Shown: piece by piece, positions 57,157 to 64,000 of the stretch
Layout of the letters: the number at the start of each line of letters is the position of its first letter
Numbering within the stretch: position 1 is the first letter of the stretch
Source of the DNA: Prochlorococcus sp. scB243_495L20
GTDB lineage: Bacteria > Cyanobacteriota > Cyanobacteriia > PCC-6307 > Cyanobiaceae
Direction: 5' to 3'
DNA length: 64,000 nucleotides
NCBI GenBank assembly: GCA_000634215.1
Contig: JFLX01000001.1
Coordinates: 434,001-498,000, forward strand
The notes under the pieces: model-generated
Seen by the model: the letters and a program-made list of their open reading frames with translations, nothing else
Told to the model about the DNA's origin: nothing
Database searches by the model: none
Program-made: the position numbers and the translations under genes

Positions 57157-57636
57157 TTATGAAATTGAAGCTAATTGGTTTTTTGAACTTCCTTTAAGAG
57201 ATTCAAGAGTAGAAATAAAATCTTTTACTCCATTAAATTTTCTGTAAACCGAGGCGTACCTTATGTAAGCGACTTCGTTTTCTTTCCTTAGATTTTTGAG
57301 TATTAATTCTCCGATTTGTGAAGATTTAATATCTTTGTTAGAGTCTTGTACTATTTGTGATTCAATTCCATCTACGAAATTAATAATTGCTTCACTACTG
57401 AAGTTAGTCTTTTCACAAGCTCTTGAAATACCAGTGAATAATTTTTGTTTATCAAAAAGTTCTCTACTACCGTCTTTCTTTAAAACTGAAACCGGCATTG
57501 ATTCCACTCTTTCATAAGTTGTAAATCTAAAGCTGCAATTTAAGCACTCTCTTCTTCTTCGAACACTTTTACCACTATCAGCAGATCTTGATTCCAAAAC
57601 TCTGCTATCTGTGTTTTGACAGGTTGGACACTGCAT
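57157..57636 (-). CDS. nrdR: transcriptional repressor NrdR
   Basis: NrdR represses ribonucleotide reductase genes. The zinc ribbon is [20 protein letters not shown] plus [15 protein letters not shown] (Cys3, Cys6, Cys31 and Cys34), and an ATP-cone domain follows ([16 protein letters not shown]). Length 159 is standard. It lies downstream of psbT, beyond a strong terminator. Confidence 0.97.
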   Translation of the reverse strand: MQCPTCQNTDSRVLESRSADSGKSVRRRRECLNCSFRFTTYERVESMPVSVLKKDGSRELFDKQKLFTGISRACEKTNFSSEAIINFVDGIESQIVQDSNKDIKSSQIGELILKNLRKENEVAYIRYASVYRKFNGVKDFISTLESLKGSSKNQLASIS

Positions 57637-57700
57637 GTGGTGAAATAAGTTGCACTTTAACTCTAATAGTAGAGTAATACTTTAATTATGGAAAGTAAAA

Positions 57701-57727
57701 AAAAACCTCTTGTTATAGAGGTTTTTT
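57701..57727. terminator. terminator after psbT
   Basis: AAAAACCTCT-TGTTAT-AGAGGTTTTT is a 10-bp stem, with a long T run on the minus side. It ends the psbB-psbT transcript, separating it from nrdR. Confidence 0.9.
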
Positions 57728-57734
57728 TCTGAGT

Positions 57735-57833
57735 TCATTTTCTATCGAATTTAGGTGGGTCTCTAAAGGCGACAGCAAAGAATAATGTAACTACTGCGAG
57801 AGTTAGTATTAGAACGTAAGCAAAGGCTTCCAT
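57735..57833 (-). CDS. psbT: photosystem II protein PsbT
   Basis: A 32-residue protein, below most callers' limits. It starts [19 protein letters not shown], has one helix, and ends RDPPKFDRK. PsbT is at the photosystem II dimer interface. The gene follows psbB by 23 bases and is likely cotranscribed. Confidence 0.96.
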   Translation of the reverse strand: MEAFAYVLILTLAVVTLFFAVAFRDPPKFDRK

Positions 57834-57856
57834 AATATTAAGTAAATAAGTTTAGT

Positions 57857-59380
57857 TTAAACCCTTCCTGGGATTCTTCTTGTGGTTTCGTCACCAAGTT
57901 TCTTGAATAAACCAAATTCAACTTGGTCTCCAATCTCAGCATCAATACCAGCAAAGGAATTTCTGTAAAGAGTTCTTGAGGCATGCCACCAGTGGCCAAA
58001 CAAGAATAGCAATCCGAAACATAAATGTGCATATGTAAACCATGCTCTCGGGGAGCTTCGAAATACACCGTCAGATTTATATGTCTCTCTGTCAAACTTG
58101 AATGCTTCGCCAAGTTGAGCCTTTCTTGCTAATCTTTTAACTACTGCAGGATCTGTAAATGTTTGTCCATCGAGATCTCCACCATAGATAGTTGCTGTGA
58201 TACCAGTTTGTTCAAATGAATACTTTGCTTCAGCTCTTCTAAATGGAATATCTGCCCTTACATTACCTTCTTTGTCTTCAAGGATGACAGGGAAGTTTTC
58301 AAAGAAATTAGGAATTCTTCTAACTTCTAATTCGTTACCTTCCTTGTCTTGGAAGGCAATGTGACCTTGCCAACCAGTTGGTAATCCATCACCATTTACA
58401 AGAGCTCCAACTCTAAATAGTCCTCCTTTAGCTGGACTATTGCCAACATAATCGTAGAAGGCTAGTTTTTCTGGAATTGATGCATATGCCTCTGATTTAG
58501 TGGCACCATTATCAATAGCTGCTTGTACTCTTCTGTTAATTTCAGTTTTAAAGTATCCTGAGTCCCATTGATATCTTGTAGGACCAAAAAGCTCTACAGG
58601 GGTTGTTGCAGAACCGTACCACATTGTTCCGGAAACAACGAAAGATACGAATAATACGGCGGCTAAAGCACTAGCTAAGACTCCTTCGAGACTTCCAAGT
58701 TTTAGTGCTCTATAAAGTCTTTCTCCAGGTCTGTTGGTGATGTGAAAAATACCTCCAATAATACCCATAAGTCCTGCCGCAATATGATTCGCTACAATAC
58801 CTCCTGGATTAAAAGGATTAAATCCTTCTACTCCCCAGGAAGGAGCCACAGGTTCTACATGACCAGTTAAGCCATAAGGGTCAGAAACCCAAATCCCCAC
58901 ATTTGCGCAATGAAAAGCTCCAAAACCAAAACAGGTAAGTCCTGCTAGAAGAAGATGAATCCCAAAAATTCTAGGTAGATCAAGAGCAGGCTCACCAGTT
59001 CTTGAATCTTCCCATAAATCTAAGTCCCAGTAGGTCCAGTGCCATATAGAGGCCAACATCAATAGACCACTAAAAACTATGTGAGCTGCAGCAACCCCTT
59101 CGAAACTCCAGAATCCAGGATCAACTCCAGTAGCACCCGTAATATCCCATCCATTCCAACTACTTGTGATACCTAGTCTTGCCATGAAAGGCATAACGTA
59201 CATCCCCTGTCTCCACATTGGATTGAGAACAGCATCAGAAGGATCAAAAATGGCTAATTCATAAAGAGCCATTGAACCGGCCCAGCCGGCTAATAATGCA
59301 GTATGCATAAGATGCACAGCAAGTAGTCGACCTGGGTCATTAATAACTACTGTGTGAACTCGATACCAAGGCAATCCCAT
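57857..59380 (-). CDS. psbB: photosystem II CP47 chlorophyll protein
   Basis: CP47 of 507 residues, the inner antenna next to the reaction centre. It has six membrane helices with conserved histidines, e.g. [22 protein letters not shown] at the N-terminus and [23 protein letters not shown] near residues 447-469. A large lumenal loop sits between helices five and six. The conserved psbB-psbT pair is followed by a terminator. The start is ATG with a hairpin in the leader. Confidence 0.98.
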   Translation of the reverse strand: MGLPWYRVHTVVINDPGRLLAVHLMHTALLAGWAGSMALYELAIFDPSDAVLNPMWRQGMYVMPFMARLGITSSWNGWDITGATGVDPGFWSFEGVAAAHIVFSGLLMLASIWHWTYWDLDLWEDSRTGEPALDLPRIFGIHLLLAGLTCFGFGAFHCANVGIWVSDPYGLTGHVEPVAPSWGVEGFNPFNPGGIVANHIAAGLMGIIGGIFHITNRPGERLYRALKLGSLEGVLASALAAVLFVSFVVSGTMWYGSATTPVELFGPTRYQWDSGYFKTEINRRVQAAIDNGATKSEAYASIPEKLAFYDYVGNSPAKGGLFRVGALVNGDGLPTGWQGHIAFQDKEGNELEVRRIPNFFENFPVILEDKEGNVRADIPFRRAEAKYSFEQTGITATIYGGDLDGQTFTDPAVVKRLARKAQLGEAFKFDRETYKSDGVFRSSPRAWFTYAHLCFGLLFLFGHWWHASRTLYRNSFAGIDAEIGDQVEFGLFKKLGDETTRRIPGRV

Positions 59381-59401
59381 CGGTTAATTTCTAGTAACTA
59401 T

Positions 59402-59415
59402 GCTGTATAAACAGC
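59402..59415 (-). promoter_or_regulatory. hairpin in psbB leader
   Basis: GCTGT-ATAA-ACAGC forms a 5-bp stem with a four-base loop, about 22-35 bases ahead of the psbB start. It may affect mRNA stability or translation. It is short, so weight is low. Confidence 0.3.
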
Positions 59416-59602
59416 TAAACATCACGATAGTAAGGGTTTTTTAGTCTTTGAGGGATTTTTGTAAATAAATTTATTTTCTCGCAAAAATTGGGCAAATCAA
59501 TTTGCACGATTGAGTTTATAAGGAATTTTTGGCTAAAAACTGTTAATATTTTGGTCACAATTCTCAAAGTAAAACGCCAAAATATGAAAAATAACTAAAA
59601 AA

Positions 59603-59965
59603 ATGGCAACTATCAGATTTATTCGTGAGGATTTAGAGGTCCAATGCAATCCAGGTGAAAATTTAAGGGAACTTGTAATGAAAGAGAATTTACAGCTTTA
59701 TGGGTTAAAAGGCATTTTAGGTAATTGTGGAGGTGCGGGACAATGCAGTACTTGTTTTATTTCAGTTGAAGGTGGAAATAAAAATTCTTTGAGCCCTCTT
59801 ACATCTGTTGAAGAAGAAAAACTCAAAAATAGACCAGAAAATTGGCGCCTTGCATGTCAAACATTGATAAAATCATCTGCCGTAATTTTAACAAAACCAC
59901 AATCCCCTCCCTCAAATTTGGAAGAACTAAAAAAAATTAGTGAAAATAAAAAATTACCTCGATAA
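59603..59965 (+). CDS. 2Fe-2S ferredoxin
   Basis: A 120-residue ferredoxin. Cysteine ligands are seen in GNCGGAGQCSTCFISVEG (C-x5-C-x2-C, about 46-54) and a fourth in WRLACQTLI (about 87). The spacing is plant/adrenodoxin-like, while the N-terminus (TIRFIREDLEVQCNPG) is more like the chlorosome or Fdx4 types. The electron partner is unknown. It is divergent from psbB. Confidence 0.88.
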   Translation: MATIRFIREDLEVQCNPGENLRELVMKENLQLYGLKGILGNCGGAGQCSTCFISVEGGNKNSLSPLTSVEEEKLKNRPENWRLACQTLIKSSAVILTKPQSPPSNLEELKKISENKKLPR

Positions 59966-60069
59966 ATTGTTTAAGACTGTTAATCAGTTTATAAAAATTG
60001 TTTATTTTTCCACTTTATTCCAATTTATACGTCTATAGTCTAAATACCTTATATAGAACTACCAATTAA

Positions 60070-60222
60070 ATGGAAACAACTAATTTTGGATTCGTAGCTA
60101 GTCTTTTATTTGTAGGGGTGCCAACAATATTCCTAATAGGTTTATTTATTTCTACACAAGATGGAGAAAAGTCAAGTTTCTACTCTGACTCTAGTAAAGG
60201 TAGGCTTGGGCCAAAACGCTAA
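60070..60222 (+). CDS. psbM: photosystem II protein PsbM
   Basis: A 50-residue protein with one helix (METTNFGFVASLLFVGVPTI at the N-terminus and IGLFIST). It sits at the photosystem II dimer interface. The C-terminal 17 residues (EKSSFYSDSSKGRLGPKR) extend beyond the usual 33-residue form, as in other marine picocyanobacteria. It is followed 11 bases later by prmC. Confidence 0.94.
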   Translation: METTNFGFVASLLFVGVPTIFLIGLFISTQDGEKSSFYSDSSKGRLGPKR

Positions 60223-60233
60223 TGCTTTTATAA

Positions 60234-61103
60234 ATGCTTTGCATTTCTGTAGAAGAGTTTTTATTTTGGAAAAAAAAGCAACTCTCTAAAGGAGGTGATC
60301 AACCATCTTTTGCTGTTTTACTTGATTGTATGGGTGGTTTATCGACTAGTGATCTAAACTTGAAAAGTATAAATCCTAGAGGAAACATACATTTAAAAAA
60401 AAATTTAGAATTTTTAGAATCTATTTGGGATGATCATTTACAAAGATCTTGCCCAATTCAATATCTTTGTGGAATAACTTTTTGGAGAAACTTAAAATTA
60501 AAAGTTACAAACAAAGTACTCATTCCCAGACCAGAAACTGAGCTCATAGTTGATATCGTCTTCAATATATTTCGAAAGAAATCAGAAAAATTATGTTTTG
60601 CTGAATTAGGAACTGGATCAGGTGCAATTAGTATTGCCTTGGCTTTGGCTTATCCATTAAGTAAGGGAATAGCAACTGACATAAAACAAGATGCATTAGA
60701 AATAGCTAATGAAAATTTTATAAATTCTTCTAAACAATCAAATTTGAAATTTTGTTGTGGAAATTGGTGGTCTCCTCTTGAAAGTTCTAAAGGAAAATTA
60801 GATCTCGCAATTTCAAACCCGCCATATATTCCCAAAGATACTTATGGAAAATTACCCAAAGAAGTTAAGAATTTCGAACCTAAAGTTGCTTTATTAGGCG
60901 GGGAAGATGGTTTAAAACATATTAGGGAAATAATACATAAAGCCCCATTATTTTTAAAAGAAAAGGGTTGGCTAATATTAGAGAATCATTTTGATCAAGG
61001 TGAAAAAGTAAAACAACTTTTTATTAAAAATAAATTTACATCAATTGAAATTATTAATGATCTCTCAGGTATTGGTAGGTTTACCATTGGAAGATATAAA
61101 TAA
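60234..61103 (+). CDS. prmC: peptide chain release factor N5-glutamine methyltransferase
   Basis: PrmC (HemK) methylates the Gln of the GGQ motif in release factors. It has a SAM-binding motif ELGTGSGAISIALAL (about 124-138) and the catalytic NPPY in ISNPPYIPKD (about 193-203). It is 289 residues long, and the PRPETELIVD motif lies near 99. It follows psbM closely, which may give shared transcription. Confidence 0.94.
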   Translation: MLCISVEEFLFWKKKQLSKGGDQPSFAVLLDCMGGLSTSDLNLKSINPRGNIHLKKNLEFLESIWDDHLQRSCPIQYLCGITFWRNLKLKVTNKVLIPRPETELIVDIVFNIFRKKSEKLCFAELGTGSGAISIALALAYPLSKGIATDIKQDALEIANENFINSSKQSNLKFCCGNWWSPLESSKGKLDLAISNPPYIPKDTYGKLPKEVKNFEPKVALLGGEDGLKHIREIIHKAPLFLKEKGWLILENHFDQGEKVKQLFIKNKFTSIEIINDLSGIGRFTIGRYK

Positions 61104-61126
61104 ACTATTATATGTTCATAATTTAA

Positions 61127-61708
61127 ATGAATCTAGTAGACTGCAAAGCCGCCTTGAAGACTCTTAAAAGCGGTTTACCTATAATTTTCCCAACTGATAC
61201 ATTACCTGCAATTGGATGCTTGCCAAAATTTTCAAATACTATCTATAAGTTTAAAAAAAGGAATAGAGATAAACCCTTAATTCTTATGGGATCAGAATAC
61301 AATCAATTAATCGATTATGTTCACGAATCAGCTAAAGAAGATTACGAAAAAATAGCTTCAAAATATTGGCCTGGAGCTCTGACAATGGTTATTCCTGCTT
61401 CAGAAAAGCAGACTACAATCCTCACAAGCAATGATCTTACTCTTGGGATGAGGATTCCAAATTCATACATGGCTCAATCTTTCATGCGAGAAACAGGCCC
61501 ATTGTTAACTTCAAGTGCAAATATTTCAGGTTTGAAAGGTTCAATTACGATTGAAGGTATTGCTAAAGATTTCCCTTCTGTAAAAATTTTGGGCCCTATC
61601 CCCTGGGAAAAAAGAAGTGGAAAAGCCAGTACTATAATAATTTGGAAAAAAAGTGGAGATTGGAGATTGATTAGAGAAGGAGAAGTATTAGTTAGGGAAT
61701 TGAATTAA
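61127..61708 (+). CDS. tsaC: threonylcarbamoyl-AMP synthase (Sua5/YrdC/TsaC family)
   Basis: This enzyme makes threonylcarbamoyl-AMP for the t6A modification of tRNAs reading ANN codons. Motifs are PTDTLPAIGC (about 21-30), KKRNRDKPLILM and RIPNSYMAQSF, with TSSANISG near 131. Length 193 is that of the short TsaC form. Its stop overlaps the next ATG (TAATG). Confidence 0.92.
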   Translation: MNLVDCKAALKTLKSGLPIIFPTDTLPAIGCLPKFSNTIYKFKKRNRDKPLILMGSEYNQLIDYVHESAKEDYEKIASKYWPGALTMVIPASEKQTTILTSNDLTLGMRIPNSYMAQSFMRETGPLLTSSANISGLKGSITIEGIAKDFPSVKILGPIPWEKRSGKASTIIIWKKSGDWRLIREGEVLVRELN

Positions 61709-61875
61709 TGTTTATATTATTATTTTTTGTTTTATTAATCCAATTTTTTAATTATTGGATATTTGAACCCTTTGCATCTTTTTTAGAATATATTCTTGAA
61801 ATAAGATTATTTCCTATAATTGCTCTGATAAGTTTAGTATTTTTATTTTCAGCAAAGAATATTGAACAAAATTAA
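61708..61875 (+). CDS. small membrane protein coupled to tsaC, function unknown
   Basis: A 55-residue protein, too short for usual calling. Two hydrophobic segments (LLFFVLLIQFFNYWIF and LFPIIALISLVFLF) surround a short polar loop. The ATG overlaps the tsaC stop as TAATG, the arrangement of coupled genes. I know no domain for it. Confidence 0.6.
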   Translation: MFILLFFVLLIQFFNYWIFEPFASFLEYILEIRLFPIIALISLVFLFSAKNIEQN

Positions 61876-61886
61876 ATAAATCAAAA

Positions 61887-61958
61887 TGCCGGCTAACAGA
61901 TTTGAACTGATGACCTTCGCTTTACAAAAGCGCTGCTCTACCGCTGAGCTAAGCCGGC
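61887..61958 (-). tRNA. tRNA-Thr (TGT)
   Basis: A 72-nt cloverleaf on the minus strand: acceptor GCCGGCT / AGCCGGC, D arm GCTCAGCGGTAGAGC, anticodon loop TTTGTAA, so the anticodon is TGT. The anticodon stem has a G27-A43 mismatch and the T stem a T50-T64 mismatch. The discriminator is A and CCA is not encoded. Confidence 0.93.
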
Positions 61959-62022
61959 AATTTCTTAATCTTACAATTAGAGGGGGTCAATTATTAGAAT
62001 TTTTTTGCTTTTTTTAAATTTA

Positions 62023-62358
62023 TTACTTTTTGATATCTTTATTAGCTTTATCAGTTTTATCAGTTTTTTTGAATTTTATTTCTCCTGAAATAGTTCTTTT
62101 AATTGGCAAATTGGCAACTAATGCAGTCATTCTATCCTCAGTCTCCAAACTTACTGCCACCTCCTCAAAATCAATTTCAACATATTTAGCAACAACATCA
62201 AGGATTTCTTTCCTCATTTTATCTAAAAGATCAGTTGTTAAGGAACTCATATCAACTCTGTCATGAGCAAGTACAAGTTGTAATCTTTCTCTGGCTGTAT
62301 TTGCACTAGACGTTTCTCTGCCTAGTAATTTATTTATAAGATCTCTGAGAGTCATCAT
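62023..62358 (-). CDS. minE: cell division topological specificity factor MinE
   Basis: A 111-residue MinE. The N-terminal [12 protein letters not shown] segment and the [13 protein letters not shown]inD-interaction helix are seen at about 4-36, followed by the topological domain. A Lys/Asp-rich tail ends the protein. It is the last gene of minC-minD-minE and starts two bases from the minD stop; a second ATG follows the first at once. Confidence 0.95.
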   Translation of the reverse strand: MMTLRDLINKLLGRETSSANTARERLQLVLAHDRVDMSSLTTDLLDKMRKEILDVVAKYVEIDFEEVAVSLETEDRMTALVANLPIKRTISGEIKFKKTDKTDKANKDIKK

Positions 62359-62359
62359 T

Positions 62360-63175
62360 TTAAAAAACCTTTGTTTGCATTAATCTCATGAATTTATCTT
62401 TAAGACTTTTGCCTTCTTTTTTTAGATCGATAATTGGTACATCTTTATTTGTAAGTCTTTGAGAAACATTCAAATAACATTTTTTTGCAGGAGATCTACC
62501 ATCTGAAAGTGTCAGTGGCTCCCCTCTATTTGTACTTATTATTACCTGTTCATCTTCTAAAACAATCCCTAATAAAGGCAAAGAAAGGATCCCTTGAACA
62601 TCTTCGATGGATAACATTTCTTGACTAGCCATCATGTTAGGGCGAACTCTATTTATTACAAGTTGAATAGGCTCAATATCTGAAGTATTAAGAATTCCTA
62701 TTACTCTATCCGCATCCCGCACTGCCGATAATTCCGGGTTCGTTACAACAATAGCTTCTTTACAGGCTGCAAGAGCATTTTTAAAGCCATCTTCTACACC
62801 AGCAGGACAATCTACTAGGACAAAATCAAATTTCTCACTAAGTAGCTCACTAATTTTTTTCATATCTTCGGGTTTCATCCAATCCAACATCCTTGGATCT
62901 CCAGCAGGTAGAAGAGCAAGATTAGGTTCCTTTTTATGTCTAACCAATGCTTGGTCAAGACGACAATTGTTGTCTAGGACATCTTGAGCCGTATAAATGA
63001 TGCGATTTTCTAATCCTAGAAGAAGATCTAAATTTCTTAAGCCAAAATCAGCATCTAAAACAGCAGTTGTTGCTCCGCTATTAGCAAGTGCTATACCCAG
63101 GTTTGCAGTTAAAGTTGTTTTGCCAACTCCGCCTTTACCTGAACAAATTAATATTGTGCGAGTATTCTTCCCCAA
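62360..63175 (-). CDS. minD: septum site-determining protein MinD
   Basis: MinD is the membrane ATPase that pairs with MinC and MinE to place the division septum. The deviant Walker A is [14 protein letters not shown] (about 14-27) and the C-terminus is an amphipathic membrane-targeting helix ([16 protein letters not shown]). The 271-residue length is standard. The start is TTG, since homology begins there and no ATG is in frame nearby. It is 112 bases downstream of minC. Confidence 0.96.
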   Translation of the reverse strand: MGKNTRTILICSGKGGVGKTTLTANLGIALANSGATTAVLDADFGLRNLDLLLGLENRIIYTAQDVLDNNCRLDQALVRHKKEPNLALLPAGDPRMLDWMKPEDMKKISELLSEKFDFVLVDCPAGVEDGFKNALAACKEAIVVTNPELSAVRDADRVIGILNTSDIEPIQLVINRVRPNMMASQEMLSIEDVQGILSLPLLGIVLEDEQVIISTNRGEPLTLSDGRSPAKKCYLNVSQRLTNKDVPIIDLKKEGKSLKDKFMRLMQTKVF

Positions 63176-63286
63176 GATTTTAAAGATTTTACAAATAATA
63201 AAGCCACTTGCAGAAAGTTAAATATTTTAAAGATTAAGTAATTCTTAAATTTATCTATTTTGAATTAATTTATTGCAAAGTATTGA

Positions 63287-63955
63287 TTAATTTTTATTTT
63301 CGATTATCTGTGGTTTGATAATTATCGTTTGTTTATCTATTACCGCAATTTCTGGATAATAATTTTTGGGTTTATCCTTTGGTCCTATAGCTATCACATC
63401 TGCAATTCTCAACTGTAAAGGGTTTAGATAAAGTGATGCAATAGATGCATTTTTATTTCCACTTTTACCTGCAAATGCTATCCCTAGTAATTTGCCCCAA
63501 ACATAAATATTTTTCTTAGCGGAAACTATTGCTCCTGGATTAACGTCTCCAATAATGCATAGGTTTCCATTTGAAGATATTCTTTCACCGGATCGTACTG
63601 TCCCTTTGTGAAGAATATCGTCTTTCTTTTTTGAATTTAACGATAGTAACTTTTTTTTAATCTCTTGCTCTTTAATAAAAACTGAATCAATTTTTAAAGA
63701 CTTCCCACTTAACACTGTATTTCTATTATTTGAGTAAATGCGCAAAGAACAAACATTAATTTTGTTAAGATGAGTTTTTAATTTTGCTAATTGATGAGAA
63801 CTTATTGACTCGCTGACAGCAAAAATTTTTGCTTCTAAAGGCTCCTTGATGGAAGAAAACCTTTTGAAAGTTTCATGGATATTGATATTATCTAAATCTA
63901 ATGAAGAAAAAATCTCTAAATATTCACAATTAGTATTTTTTAAAACGATTTCCAT
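63287..63955 (-). CDS. minC: septum site-determining protein MinC
   Basis: A 222-residue MinC, the FtsZ inhibitor. The C-terminal beta-helix domain is clear: GTVRSGERISSNGNLCIIGD and GAIVSAKKNIYVWGKLLGIAFAG (about 117-160). The N-terminal domain is less conserved. It is the first gene of the min run in the window, with only 45 bases left to the edge. Confidence 0.93.
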   Translation of the reverse strand: MEIVLKNTNCEYLEIFSSLDLDNINIHETFKRFSSIKEPLEAKIFAVSESISSHQLAKLKTHLNKINVCSLRIYSNNRNTVLSGKSLKIDSVFIKEQEIKKKLLSLNSKKKDDILHKGTVRSGERISSNGNLCIIGDVNPGAIVSAKKNIYVWGKLLGIAFAGKSGNKNASIASLYLNPLQLRIADVIAIGPKDKPKNYYPEIAVIDKQTIIIKPQIIENKN

Positions 63956-64000
63956 TGAATTAAATCTAGGAATTGTTTTTTATTGATGAAATTTCATTTT

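Noticed and set aside
57838..58113. Minus-strand ORF within the psbB 3' end
   Set aside because: It is a frame shadow of psbB.
1..64000. CRISPR array, transposon or prophage
   Set aside because: No direct-repeat array, transposase, integrase or phage structural gene was seen.

Overview
The window is a compact, AT-rich, unicellular cyanobacterial chromosome segment that matches high-light-adapted Prochlorococcus. The evidence is very low GC, short spacers, photosystem II genes (psbK, psbEFLJ, psbBT, psbM), magnesium chelatase chlD, NDH-1 ndhCKJ, minCDE, and a lone degenerate phycoerythrin beta gene (cpeB) with its CpeS lyase but no alpha subunit or other phycobilisome genes here. I see no insertion sequence, prophage, CRISPR array or integrase. 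The segment looks like conserved core genome. There is no stretch over 300 bases without a gene; the longest spacers are 15422-15673 and 59381-59602.

Layout. 1-6.1 kb: the end of a DUF3769 protein, then leuD, leuC, cinA and glyA on the minus strand, then tRNA-Arg. 6.2-15.4 kb: two small proteins, murJ, sfsA, the NtcA-site ammonium transporter amt1 with a strong terminator, ispH, a DoxX protein, purH, a small esterase and DUF3155. 15.4-22.9 kb: a spacer with a possible structured RNA, a Hik2/CSK-like sensor kinase, cobS, tgt-psbK, an oxidoreductase, a CBS-domain membrane protein, tRNA-Met, pyrE and ygfZ. 22.9-33.9 kb: metabolic and repair genes (RecB-like nuclease, phosphohexomutase, rdgB, carotenoid oxygenase, hisB, fabI, thioredoxin-like, DegT aminotransferase, photolyase, NUDIX, folK). 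34.0-43.4 kb: chlD, an Mla-type lipid transporter pair, yvcK-like, ndhCKJ, and the photosystem II cluster rubA-ycf48-psbEFLJ. 43.4-50.4 kb: mtnP, an oxidoreductase-SelD fusion, CCA-adding enzyme, a UvrD/PcrA helicase and a small coiled-coil protein. 50.5-53.2 kb: the relic phycoerythrin locus (cpeB, cpeS, a 59-codon gene), a TVP38 protein, a secreted hypothetical and tRNA-Phe. 53.3-64 kb: FGGY kinase, metK, rpsA, nrdR, psbT, psbB, a ferredoxin, psbM, prmC, tsaC, a 55-aa membrane protein, tRNA-Thr and minE-minD-minC.

How it fits together. Much of the window serves photosystem II: RubA and Ycf48 assist assembly, PsbE/F form cytochrome b559, PsbL/J/K/T/M are small subunits, and PsbB is the CP47 antenna. 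NDH-1 subunits C, K and J belong to cyclic electron flow and respiration. The nitrogen response appears through amt1. The most distinctive biology is the minimal one-bilin phycoerythrin relic and the SelD fusion. The most plausible undescribed element is a predicted four-helix RNA-like structure at 15513-15590. Several genes (leuC, ndhK, minD, cpeS, cobS and others) seem to use TTG starts.
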